DNA from: Dehalococcoidia bacterium
GTDB taxonomy: Bacteria; Chloroflexota; Dehalococcoidia; SZUA-161
DNA length: 51,373 nucleotides
Direction of reading: 5' to 3'
Assembly: GCA_030619685.1 (NCBI GenBank)
Contig: JAUXAX010000012.1
Location: 1 to 51,373 of the forward strand
Shown here: positions 1 to 7,389 of the stretch, one piece after another
How positions within the stretch are numbered: the stretch's first letter is position 1
Layout of the letters: each line of letters opens with the position of its first letter
The notes under the pieces: model-generated
Seen by the model: the letters and a program-made list of their open reading frames with translations, nothing else
Told to the model about the DNA's origin: nothing
Database searches by the model: none
Translations under genes and position numbers: made by a program

Positions 1-115
1 TGCGACCCCGATGGGATTCGAGGCCGCGATATTTTGCGTGACACTCGGATCCGTGACACCCTAATCAAGGGTCAGGGAGTCCGTGTTTCGTATCTACAGC
101 GACACCCTGATTGGG

Positions 116-151
116 TAAAAAACAGGGGGTGCTCCTCTTCAGGAACCCCCC
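116..151 (-). terminator. intrinsic terminator
   Basis: On the minus strand a G5T stem pairs with AC5, an inner TCCT/AGGA stem closes a short loop, and a run of six T follows (complement of 117-122). It lies just downstream of the tRNA-Lys fragment and overlaps the end of the small reading frame at 139-324, so it would end transcripts coming from those. Confidence 0.55.
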
Positions 152-324
152 GGTTTTGAAGCTAAATTAGGGCTGGTGAGCCGTGCGGGATTCGAACCCA
201 CGACACCCTGATTAAAAGTCAGGTGTGATTTTGCTCTTTCCTCCAGCTTGGAGATAATCAGGTCGCAAAGCTGGTCGAGGAAAGCTGGATTGATCTGATC
301 AGGTGCACCGTTCTGACTCACCAT
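139..324 (-). CDS. small hypothetical protein running into the tRNA fragment
   Basis: This is a 61-residue frame preceded by a very good ribosome site (AAAAGGAGG) three bases before ATG, with a GTG immediately after that would have better spacing. The first 30 residues are a hydrophilic, probably helical stretch with PAFLDQLCDLIISKLEER. From about residue 33 the frame reads through the tRNA-Lys fragment, giving the VVGSNPAR signature typical of frames that cross a T arm. The native gene was therefore probably truncated at the integration junction, and the tail is not its own. I do not recognise the family, and the start is the only strong sign that it is translated. Confidence 0.35.
   Translation of the reverse strand: MVSQNGAPDQINPAFLDQLCDLIISKLEERAKSHLTFNQGVVGSNPARLTSPNLASKPGGS
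174..224 (-). tRNA. 3' half of tRNA-Lys(UUU), partial
   Basis: The minus strand shows an anticodon arm with stem CCTGA/TCAGG and loop CTTTTAA (anticodon UUU). A variable GTGTC and a T arm with GTGGG-TTCGAAT-CCCGC follow, then ACGGCTC, discriminator A and an encoded CCA. The 5' acceptor strand (expected GAGCCGT) and the D arm are missing: sequence beyond the anticodon stem at 225 and up is unrelated. A tRNA cut at the anticodon loop with only the 3' part left is the usual scar of a tyrosine-recombinase integration. In that reading the integrated element lies to the right of this position. It cannot be a functional tRNA. Confidence 0.65.
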
Positions 325-708
325 CGACCTCCTTTTATGTATTCGTTGGCCTCCAACGAGGCCTTCTTTGCTCATATTATAGGTTCTTTTCGCCACCTTT
401 GCCACACTTTCCTCGGCCTGCAATAATCATGGATGCGGGACGCAGGTTACAGCGCTGCCTTGGGCGATAGCCCGACTAGTGGCACATTCCAAATCCTAAT
501 ATAGTGGTATCAACGCTCTAAAATGGGGATAACCTGTGCAGCTTGAATTTAAAGTGTACAGAGGGGCGCTCGGAAAGGACTCCCTTTTGCACCGCCTCGC
601 TGTACTCTCGGATGCTGCCTCTTGTCATGCCTCCCTCCTTTGGGGAACACTTCTTCCGAGGCAACGATACCGTTTTCGGCAACAATAATTACGAGGCAAT
701 TCCTAGCG

Positions 709-737
709 TTGACATTTCTAGCAAAAAATGCTAAAAG
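709..737 (+). promoter_or_regulatory. sigma70-type promoter with overlapping palindrome
   Basis: A perfect TTGACA (709-714) is separated by 17 bases from TAAAAG (732-737). A small inverted repeat, TAGCA-N5-TGCTA (719-733), covers the spacer and the edge of the -10 box, the position expected of a repressor operator. It would start an mRNA near 744 with a leader of about 120 bases before the gene at 868. Confidence 0.45.
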
Positions 738-820
738 GTAGTCGACCACGAACTGCCCATATGAATGCGTGGCTGGTTTGTGGCGAGGAGTCCAATGTTG
801 GATGGTGATTGACATGGCGA

Positions 821-841
821 GTCCTGCTCAGGACCTTTTTT
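821..841 (+). terminator. terminator-like hairpin in leader (possible attenuator)
   Basis: Stem GTCCT/AGGAC with loop GCTC is followed by C and six T, ending 26 bases before the start codon at 868. The stem has only five pairs. The upstream GAGTCC (788-793) repeats the left arm (GAGTCCT, 819-825) and could pair with the right arm instead, which would allow an antiterminated form. It could also simply be a weak terminator. Confidence 0.35.
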
Positions 842-867
842 GAAGTGTAACCAGGAAGGAGAGAACC

Positions 868-2610
868 ATGATCAAAGAAGAAAGGTATGATGTTGTAATC
901 ATAGGTGCGGGCCACAACGGCACAACGACGGCTGCGTACCTGTCCAAGTGTGGACTAAGTGTCTGCCTGCTGGAGGAGAGGCCGGAGTGTGGCGGAGCGC
1001 AGGAGACCGTAGAGCCTATCGCGGGCGTGCGCATCCAGCCCCATGCCATCGCCAACTACGGGGGCTCGGCTCCGGGCTGGGAGCAGCTGGAGATGTGGAA
1101 GTACGGCTTCCGCATGGACTGGAAAGCCGGCGCGTACGTGCCGCTGGACGTGAACAGATTCATGCTTACGACTGAAGGTCCGTCGAAGGTGACCGACAAG
1201 GACAAGATGGGCTACGCCAAGATCTGCGGCATGCTGACCGATCCCCCGTTCTTCAAGGATCTGATGCGCGCCACTTTCTGGTGTCCGCCGCATCCCCCTG
1301 AGGTTGAGCTGAACGAGGATACTATCCCCTTTATGCAGGTGTACAAGCAACACCAACCGGACATGTGGACCAGGGAACTGCTCGAGATAACGATGTTCGA
1401 TCTCATGGACGAGTACCTGGAGACGGAGCCCTTCAAGGTAAACCAGGCGTACATAGCCCTGGTGTCAGGAGCCCACGGCCACATGGAGGGGGGAGCCATC
1501 CCGGCGCTGTGCAGTGTGGCAACTGTCATACCACCGGCCATCGCCATGCCTGTGGCCCCGCGCGGAAACATCCACGGCTACTATCACGCCCTTTTGCGCT
1601 GTGCTATAGCGCACGGTACCGTGGTGCGCACCTGCTGCCCCGTAGAGGAGATCATTATCGAGCATGGGCGGGCAGTCGGGGTGCGGCTGAGGGACGATGC
1701 CACCCAGGGCGCGAAGAAGATCTGGGCGGACAAGGCGGTAATCAGCGCCGTTCACATCAAGCCCACCTTCCTCGAAATGATCGGGCCGAGGCACCTGGAC
1801 AACGGCTTCCTGCAGAGGATAAAGGACCTCAGCCTCAAGGGAGGAAGCCTGTACATGGCCCATTTCCTCACCCGTGAACGGCTTCACGTCCGTCCCAAGT
1901 TCCAGAGGGACGACTACAGGTATGAGGATTACGGCTCTTTCGTGGGTCCGTTCTACCCCAATGACTCGCGAGAGCTGTACTTCGAGCACGTCACGGAGGT
2001 GCTTGGTCACCAGCGCAGCCTTACCATCCCTCCGGAGAGGGCGATGTACGGCATGGTTGCCAGCGAGACCTACGCTGAGTGTCATCCCCAGTGTACGCGC
2101 CCCGGCTACTACATCAACGGGCCTTTGTTCATGCTGGTTCCGACACCGCAGTACAATGTGGATGGAATCGAGGCCATGGAGGACAAGCCCAAGTGGGATG
2201 AATACATGCGGGTCGCGCTCAGCCAGGTAGTCGATAATCTCGATTCAGACAACCTAGTTCGCATTTTCTCAGACGGTCCGTGGGACCAGGAGTTCCGCAA
2301 CACCGGGATGCTTGGCGGCTCGTGGTATGGCCTCCGCTGTGACCGGGACGAATGGTGGAACGAGCGTCCGCTGCCCGAACTAGCACGTTTCCGGGTGCCT
2401 GACATCGAAGGGCTTTACCTTTCTCATCAGTCGTCAGCCCACCCCGGAGGCCTGTGCCTGATGGCTGTGGGCTACAACCTGATGCACATCCTCATCGAGG
2501 ACGGCATCGCCGAGCCTGGTGACTGGTGGTACGCTTCACCGTGGTACATTCCGGAAGAGGGCAAGATATCGGCGATACCGCAGCGCCCGGCATCAGTGGC
2601 GACTCGCTGA
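868..2610 (+). CDS. FAD-dependent oxidoreductase, CrtI/retinol-saturase-like (type I)
   Basis: A 580-residue flavoprotein of the phytoene desaturase / retinol saturase superfamily. The N-terminal Rossmann motif IIGAGHNG (from residue 11), the acidic ERPECGG end of the second beta strand and a C-terminal FAD motif region around YLSHQSSAHPGG support FAD binding. Start: GGAAGGAG lies just before ATG. It belongs to the longest of the subfamilies here, marked by CGG-ETVEP near the N-terminus and by PGDWWY-SPWYIP near the C-terminus; the other members are at 41027 and 47198. It is followed by a type II protein at 2713, an arrangement repeated three times in the window. Likely reaction: hydride transfer creating or reducing a C=C bond in a hydrophobic substrate. 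Direction, acceptor and substrate are unknown. Confidence 0.85.
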   Translation: MIKEERYDVVIIGAGHNGTTTAAYLSKCGLSVCLLEERPECGGAQETVEPIAGVRIQPHAIANYGGSAPGWEQLEMWKYGFRMDWKAGAYVPLDVNRFMLTTEGPSKVTDKDKMGYAKICGMLTDPPFFKDLMRATFWCPPHPPEVELNEDTIPFMQVYKQHQPDMWTRELLEITMFDLMDEYLETEPFKVNQAYIALVSGAHGHMEGGAIPALCSVATVIPPAIAMPVAPRGNIHGYYHALLRCAIAHGTVVRTCCPVEEIIIEHGRAVGVRLRDDATQGAKKIWADKAVISAVHIKPTFLEMIGPRHLDNGFLQRIKDLSLKGGSLYMAHFLTRERLHVRPKFQRDDYRYEDYGSFVGPFYPNDSRELYFEHVTEVLGHQRSLTIPPERAMYGMVASETYAECHPQCTRPGYYINGPLFMLVPTPQYNVDGIEAMEDKPKWDEYMRVALSQVVDNLDSDNLVRIFSDGPWDQEFRNTGMLGGSWYGLRCDRDEWWNERPLPELARFRVPDIEGLYLSHQSSAHPGGLCLMAVGYNLMHILIEDGIAEPGDWWYASPWYIPEEGKISAIPQRPASVATR

Positions 2611-2642
2611 GGCCATCAATGAGCCTTTGTATAGAAGCGTAG

Positions 2643-2693
2643 CGTTGCCGCTCCTGTGGCAACGAATTCTCCGTCATGACAGGAGTCATGACG
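2643..2693 (+). promoter_or_regulatory. two intercistronic hairpins with complementary loops
   Basis: The spacer between the two FAD genes holds a perfect 7-pair hairpin CGTTGCC/GGCAACG (2643-2664, loop of 8) and a perfect 9-pair hairpin CGTCATGAC/GTCATGACG (2672-2693, loop AGGA). The first loop contains TCCT (2652-2655), the complement of the second loop (2681-2684), so a kissing interaction is possible. No T run follows, so it is not a classical terminator. It could stabilise the upstream mRNA or tune the downstream gene. Confidence 0.5.
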
Positions 2694-2712
2694 CTACCGA
2701 GGGAGGAGAGAA

Positions 2713-4377
2713 ATGCAAAAGAGAGAACTGGTTGGCGAGCCACACCCACAATGCTTCTTTTCTGAGTTCCCCCCTGAGAGCGACTGGGATGCCGTTATTA
2801 TCGGGGCCGGACCCAATGGTCTAATGACAGCAGCCTATCTCGCGAGGGCCGGCCTCAAGGTCGCGCTGGTCGAGCGGCGCTACGAGGTCGGCGGCGGCCT
2901 CGCTACTGAGGAGATCCTGTTCCCGGGCTACTACTCCAACATACATGCCGTCTACCACCTGATGGTCGACTACATGCCCGTTATCAAGGACTTCGATCTC
3001 GACCGCCATGGCCTCGTCTGGATCAAGCCCAACCTCCAGACAGCCATGGTCTTCGAGGACGGCGGCTCCCTGCTGCTGACACGCATGTTCGAAGACACCG
3101 CCGATTCCTTCCACAAGTTCTCCCACAAGGACGCTGTCGCCTTCGGTAAGTTGATGAGGAGCTGGCGCCGCATAGTGAACGAGATACTGGCTCCAGCCAC
3201 CTATGTACCTTCCATGGCTCCCGTGGACCTAAGCGTGGCCATGCAGCGCACCGACATCGGCAAGGAGATGCTGGAGCTTGTAGAGCAAAGCCCGCTGGAG
3301 ATCATCACCAACAACTTTGAGAACGACCGGATAAGGGCTCTCTTGCTGTACGTCAGCTGCATGTGGGGGCTGGACCCCAGGGAGACGGGGATAGGTTTCT
3401 ACGTCCCGCTCCTTCTCGACCGCGGCATGAACAAGTGTTACTGCCACGGCGGTTCACACAAGTTGGCCGGCGCCCTGTCGCGCGAGATCGTCCGTGCCGG
3501 CGGTACCATCCTGGAGTCTTCCGATGTCACCAAGATCAAGATGCAAAACGGCTCCGTCTCCGGCGTTGAACTCGGGGAAGGCCGTACCCTCAACAGCGAA
3601 GTTGTTATATCCAGCCTCGACCCCCACACCACCTTCCTTGACCTCGTCGGCGCTGATAAGCTGCCGGCGAACCTCAAGGATTCCGTCGAAGGCTGGAAGT
3701 ATGATAAGTGGAGCTACAACACCCTGCATGTCGTATCGGAGGAGGCCCCCCACTATGCCTGCGGCGACGCCTGGGTCGATGAGTCGTTCATGACCATCAT
3801 CGGCTTTGAGAGCACCGACCAGCTCCTGGCCCATTGGGACAACGTCGTGGCGGGCAGGGTCGACGACAAGAGCCTCGGCGGACATGCCACTTGTGAGAGC
3901 TTCTTCGATTCACACCTCATTCGTAAGCCGGGCAAACAGGTCTCCTTCTTCCAGATGCACGCCCCCTATGATATCGAGGGCGGCTGGGACAAGCGGGGCC
4001 CTGAGCTCGAGGAGGCAATCTTGGCCAAATGGCAGAAGGCAGCGCCCAACATGAGGCGGGAGAACATCAAAATGACCAGCCAGGAGACCCCGCTGGATAT
4101 TGAAATACGCTTCCCGAATATGCGCCGCGGCTCGATTAAGCACGGCGACTACATACCGGTTCAGATGGGTTGTTTCCGCCCCAACCAGGATTGCTCTAAC
4201 CACAACACTCCAATCAAGGGTCTATACGTGTGCGGCGCCTCCACCTATCCGGGAGGCTTGGTGCTCGGAGGGCCAGGCTATCTCGCAGCCAACAGGGTAG
4301 CGGACGACCTAGGTGTTACAAAGTGGTGGAAACCCACAAAGGAGATGGAGAAGTATATTAAGACGTACCTGGAGTAG
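2713..4377 (+). CDS. FAD-dependent oxidoreductase, CrtI/retinol-saturase-like (type II)
   Basis: A 554-residue flavoprotein. After a short leader containing DESDW-like acidic residues it shows VIIGAGPNG (glycines from residue 31) and VERRYEVGGGLATEE. Near the C-terminus the substrate/FAD-closing segment YVCGASTYPGGLVLGGPGY is typical of NAD(P)/FAD-dependent phytoene desaturase-like proteins. GGGAGGAGAG precedes ATG. Close relatives lie at 39366 and 45534, both also directly downstream of a type I protein, so a functional pair or heteromer is likely (inference). It has no signal peptide and no transmembrane segment. The family alone does not settle whether it desaturates, saturates or isomerises. 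Confidence 0.85.
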   Translation: MQKRELVGEPHPQCFFSEFPPESDWDAVIIGAGPNGLMTAAYLARAGLKVALVERRYEVGGGLATEEILFPGYYSNIHAVYHLMVDYMPVIKDFDLDRHGLVWIKPNLQTAMVFEDGGSLLLTRMFEDTADSFHKFSHKDAVAFGKLMRSWRRIVNEILAPATYVPSMAPVDLSVAMQRTDIGKEMLELVEQSPLEIITNNFENDRIRALLLYVSCMWGLDPRETGIGFYVPLLLDRGMNKCYCHGGSHKLAGALSREIVRAGGTILESSDVTKIKMQNGSVSGVELGEGRTLNSEVVISSLDPHTTFLDLVGADKLPANLKDSVEGWKYDKWSYNTLHVVSEEAPHYACGDAWVDESFMTIIGFESTDQLLAHWDNVVAGRVDDKSLGGHATCESFFDSHLIRKPGKQVSFFQMHAPYDIEGGWDKRGPELEEAILAKWQKAAPNMRRENIKMTSQETPLDIEIRFPNMRRGSIKHGDYIPVQMGCFRPNQDCSNHNTPIKGLYVCGASTYPGGLVLGGPGYLAANRVADDLGVTKWWKPTKEMEKYIKTYLE

Positions 4378-4572
4378 CCGCTCCGCCTGCGGGTCCTTTA
4401 CGTCAGGGAGTCGCTGGAAGCCCCCGGCAGGTTGACATGAACGGAGCGGGAAAGCGGCACCCGCCACCTCTTCGAACCGGTGAGCAGGCCCTGTGCCAGA
4501 TGAGACATCGTCAATAGCACTTGCGCCGCGAGGTAGTCAGCGCTCCTCGACCATGCCAAAGATGAGGGAGAC

Positions 4573-5307
4573 ATGAAGGTTCTAGCGTTCAACGGAAGTC
4601 CGAGGAAGGACGATGGCATCACCGGTAGGGTTCTGACCTACTTCCTGGAGGGGGTGCGACAGGGAGGGGCTGATGTGGAGCTAATCCGTCTTGCCGACAA
4701 GAAGATCGGCTACTGCTGGGGTTGCCTGGAGATCTGCCTGATGCAGACGCCCGGCGTGTGCGTTCAAAAGGACGACATGGCCGACATCCTGATCAAGCTG
4801 AGGGAAGCGGACATGGTGGTGTACGCGACGCCGGTGTATATCGACGGGATGACAGCCCAGATGAAAACCCTGATAGACCGATCTATGGCTACGTTGCAGG
4901 GGTTCCTTGAGATACGCGATGGACACTTGAGGCACCCAACATGGGACCACAAGCGGGGCAAGATGGTGGTGGTTTCCACCTGCGGCCTCAGCGAGATGGA
5001 TAACTTTGATCCCCTGCTGGCACACTTCCAGGCAGTGGCAAAGCAGCTGGACATGGAGTACATCGGTGCGCTGCTTCGACCCGCCGGGATGGTTCTGGAC
5101 ACCGTGGCTCAATCCCAGCCGGAGAAGATTGAGTCGATCTATGAAGCAATGAGGAAGGCGGGGTATGAGGTTGTGGTCCAGGGCAAGATGTTGCCCCAAA
5201 CGCTGGAGACCGCCGCGCGGGAGATAATCTCCCCGCAGGAGTACGTGGAGTTCGCAAATCCAGCAATACAGATGGTGATGGATCAGGCGAAGAACGTACC
5301 TCAGTAG
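4573..5307 (+). CDS. NAD(P)H-dependent FMN reductase / iron-sulfur flavoprotein-like
   Basis: A 244-residue flavodoxin-fold protein. The N-terminal LAFNGSPRK loop binds FMN phosphate, and a cysteine cluster C-x2-C-x3-C-x7-C (about residues 49-63, GYCWGCLEIC to GVC) precedes KDDM, as in archaeal-type iron-sulfur flavoproteins that carry a [4Fe-4S] cluster. YATPVYIDGMTAQMKTLIDR is the usual FMN-edge and dimer motif of this family. GAGGGAG precedes ATG. It lies 195 bases after the FAD pair and may pass electrons between ferredoxin or NAD(P)H and those flavoproteins (inference). The cysteine spacing differs somewhat from classical members, so cluster binding is likely but unproven. Confidence 0.7.
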   Translation: MKVLAFNGSPRKDDGITGRVLTYFLEGVRQGGADVELIRLADKKIGYCWGCLEICLMQTPGVCVQKDDMADILIKLREADMVVYATPVYIDGMTAQMKTLIDRSMATLQGFLEIRDGHLRHPTWDHKRGKMVVVSTCGLSEMDNFDPLLAHFQAVAKQLDMEYIGALLRPAGMVLDTVAQSQPEKIESIYEAMRKAGYEVVVQGKMLPQTLETAAREIISPQEYVEFANPAIQMVMDQAKNVPQ

Positions 5308-5405
5308 AGTCGTGCTCACGCTGCTGCGGCGGATGACCTACCCCCGATTATTGTACCACCTCCCACTTTGCAGACTGCATACACTGAGACTGGAGGGAAG
5401 ATACC

Positions 5406-5873
5406 ATGGGTAAGAAAGAGCTTGAGCAGACGATAATCGAACACCTCAAGAAGCACAACGGCGGTACGTTGTCTACCGTCAGGGAAGATGGCACCCCCCA
5501 GGCCAGCGGCATCACCTACGTCAACGATGGCCTTATCATCTACTTCGCCATGGACCCAGAGAGCTACAAGAAGAAAAACGTAGACCGCAATCCCAACGTA
5601 GGGCTGGCCATCTTTAAAGACTACTATCGTTGGGACAGAGCTAGGGCAGTGCAGCTAGCGGGGAAGTGCGAAATAGTAACCGACAAGGATGAAATTGCCA
5701 AGATTGAAACACTAATAGTGGAGAAATTCCCCTGGGTAGTAGGCTGCGCCGGTGTAATGGAATGGGCCGCCAGGGTAGGACCCGTGCCCTACTATAGAAT
5801 AATCCCCAAGATAATTGCCTACCTGGACTATCACAAGTTTGGCTTCTGCCAGTATAAGGTTCTGGAACTCTAG
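5406..5873 (+). CDS. pyridoxamine 5'-phosphate oxidase-family FMN/F420 split-barrel protein
   Basis: A 155-residue protein with the split-barrel layout: an N-terminal helix, then GGTLSTVREDGTPQASGITY, a hydrophobic strand IIYFAMD and the NVDRNPNVGLAI segment that contacts the flavin phosphate. A GGAGGG site precedes ATG. Family members bind FMN, F420 or haem and are often small oxidoreductases rather than true pyridoxine oxidases; nothing here indicates vitamin B6 metabolism. It is the last plus-strand gene before the long minus-strand block and may be co-transcribed with the flavodoxin-like gene 98 bases upstream. Confidence 0.7.
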   Translation: MGKKELEQTIIEHLKKHNGGTLSTVREDGTPQASGITYVNDGLIIYFAMDPESYKKKNVDRNPNVGLAIFKDYYRWDRARAVQLAGKCEIVTDKDEIAKIETLIVEKFPWVVGCAGVMEWAARVGPVPYYRIIPKIIAYLDYHKFGFCQYKVLEL

Positions 5874-5995
5874 GGAACACAGCTCCTCCTCCCACAGAAC
5901 GAGGAGTATATGATAGTTGTCCCAGCCAGGGAGGATTGGCCGTAAGCATTCGACCGAGGTCATTGTAGGTGTTGGCGGCATTCTCTGAAATATAC

Positions 5996-6024
5996 GTGAT
6001 GTGGCTGTGATGTCTATGTGATGT
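5996..6024 (+). repeat. three GTGATGT repeats at 11-base period
   Basis: GTGATGT occurs exactly at 5996-6002, 6007-6013 and 6018-6024, separated by GGCT and CTAT. The 7+4 architecture with one-helical-turn period resembles binding sites of OmpR/PhoB-type response regulators. It lies between two convergent genes, which is an odd place for a promoter. Confidence 0.5.
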
Positions 6025-6096
6025 ATGAGTTGGGTGAAAGGACTATCTTCGAGGCAAGGCGTAGTCCCGGAGCGTGCTTGCTAGAGTCCATAGGAG

Positions 6097-7299
6097 TTAG
6101 CTGGCGGGCCGGGGCAGTCCGAGCCCTCGGATGGCAATGACATTCCGCAGAATCTCCGACGAGCCCCCCGCGATGTTTATTCCCAGGCAGTCCTGGTAGG
6201 CTTTTTGAAATCGTCCATGGAGTGGAGCCCATTTGGAGCCCTCCTTCACCTGCCCATAAAGGCCCATTATCTCGCACCCGGTATAGGCAAGGCGCTGACC
6301 CAGCTCGCTGCTGTAAAGCTTTGCTGCCGATGCCAAAATACCAGCCTCCATAGTAGCATTCTGTCCTTTCCCTTGGAGCCAGGCCACCTGATAGGAGAGG
6401 GCGCGTCCCGCCTCTATCTCGATGGCCAACTGAGCAAGGCGACTTCGGATTAAAGGGTCATCCGCTAGGGGCCGACCAGTGCGCTTCGTTTCCCTGCATA
6501 ACTGCACCAACTCCTCTAGGGTTCGCCTAGCTTCTGAGAGAGCCCCTATGCTGGACCTTTCGAAGTTCATTGTCATCAGGCTCACATACCATCCCTTGTT
6601 TTCCTCCCCTACCATGTTTCTCTTGGGCACCCGGACATCGTCAAAGTACATGTCATTAAACATATGTGAGCCGTCCATGTGTTTGATAGGACGGATCGTG
6701 ATTCCCGGGGTCTTCAAATCCACAAGGAAGAATGAGAGGCCGCGGTGGCGGGGTTGCTCGGGGTCTGTCCTCGCTAGGATGAAGCTCCAATGGGCCCGAT
6801 GGGCACCACTGCACCAGGTCTTCTGCCCATTGATCACATAGTCGTCCCTGTCCCTGACGGCTTTTGTCGTGAGGGAAGCTAGGTCCGAACCAGCGTTGGG
6901 CTCGCTCCAACCCTGGCACCAAAAAGTCCTCCCCCGAGCTATAGGCGGTAGATGTTGCTGCTTCTGCTCCTCATTCCCTGACGCTAGGAGTGTAGGCGCC
7001 AGCATTCCTACACTTTGTATGTCGATCCCTGGCGCCCTATAGTAGGCCCTAACCTCATTGAACAGAAGTTGGTCTATCATGGGGGCATCCCGCCCTCCAT
7101 ATTTCTTGGGCCACGGGAGAGAGAGCCATCCCTTCTCCCCTACTTTCTTCGCCATGGAGCAGTGGAAAGCCCATCCCTTCTCGCTTGCGTAGACACTGTA
7201 CCCGCCTCCTAGCCGTTGTACCTTTCTCATCTCATCCCGGAAGAAATCTTCGAACTCCTTCTTCAGTGCCTCTTGCTCAGGGGTGAATCGGAAATCCAT
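6097..7299 (-). CDS. acyl-CoA dehydrogenase
   Basis: A 400-residue acyl-CoA dehydrogenase with the three-domain fold. The N-terminal helical domain begins MDFRFTPEQ. FAD and substrate motifs are WSEPNAGSDLASL (about 130-142) and YVINGQKTWCSGAH, and the C-terminal helical domain ends in GGSSEILRNVIAIRGLGLPR. A GGAGGAGGT site precedes ATG. It is related to the FadE-type enzymes acting on bulky acyl-CoA rather than to short-chain butyryl-CoA dehydrogenases (inference from the WPKKYGG and GQVKEGSKWAPL-type segments shared with the protein at 22451). It lies downstream of a thiolase and an HMG-CoA-synthase-like fusion in the same direction, probably one operon. It would form a 2,3-double bond, passing electrons to an ETF not encoded here. 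Confidence 0.85.
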   Translation of the reverse strand: MDFRFTPEQEALKKEFEDFFRDEMRKVQRLGGGYSVYASEKGWAFHCSMAKKVGEKGWLSLPWPKKYGGRDAPMIDQLLFNEVRAYYRAPGIDIQSVGMLAPTLLASGNEEQKQQHLPPIARGRTFWCQGWSEPNAGSDLASLTTKAVRDRDDYVINGQKTWCSGAHRAHWSFILARTDPEQPRHRGLSFFLVDLKTPGITIRPIKHMDGSHMFNDMYFDDVRVPKRNMVGEENKGWYVSLMTMNFERSSIGALSEARRTLEELVQLCRETKRTGRPLADDPLIRSRLAQLAIEIEAGRALSYQVAWLQGKGQNATMEAGILASAAKLYSSELGQRLAYTGCEIMGLYGQVKEGSKWAPLHGRFQKAYQDCLGINIAGGSSEILRNVIAIRGLGLPRPAS

Positions 7300-7389
7300 T
7301 GTCGCTACCTCCTCCCTGGCCTCTGTAGCGATCTAGTGTCTGATCTTTACCAATCTTGGTGTGCCTGATACCATGCCTTCCGGCCTGGC

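Larger units (their letters stand above)
424..867. other. intergenic leader region
   Basis: I see no credible protein here; the short frames on either strand lack ribosome sites. The right half holds a promoter candidate (709-737), a small palindrome and a terminator-like hairpin (821-841), all reading into the FAD oxidoreductase gene at 868. The left half (424-700) shows nothing I can name. Confidence 0.5.

Noticed and set aside
543..815. Short frames on both strands left of the first FAD gene
   Set aside because: They overlap each other, lack ribosome sites and overlie the promoter candidate.
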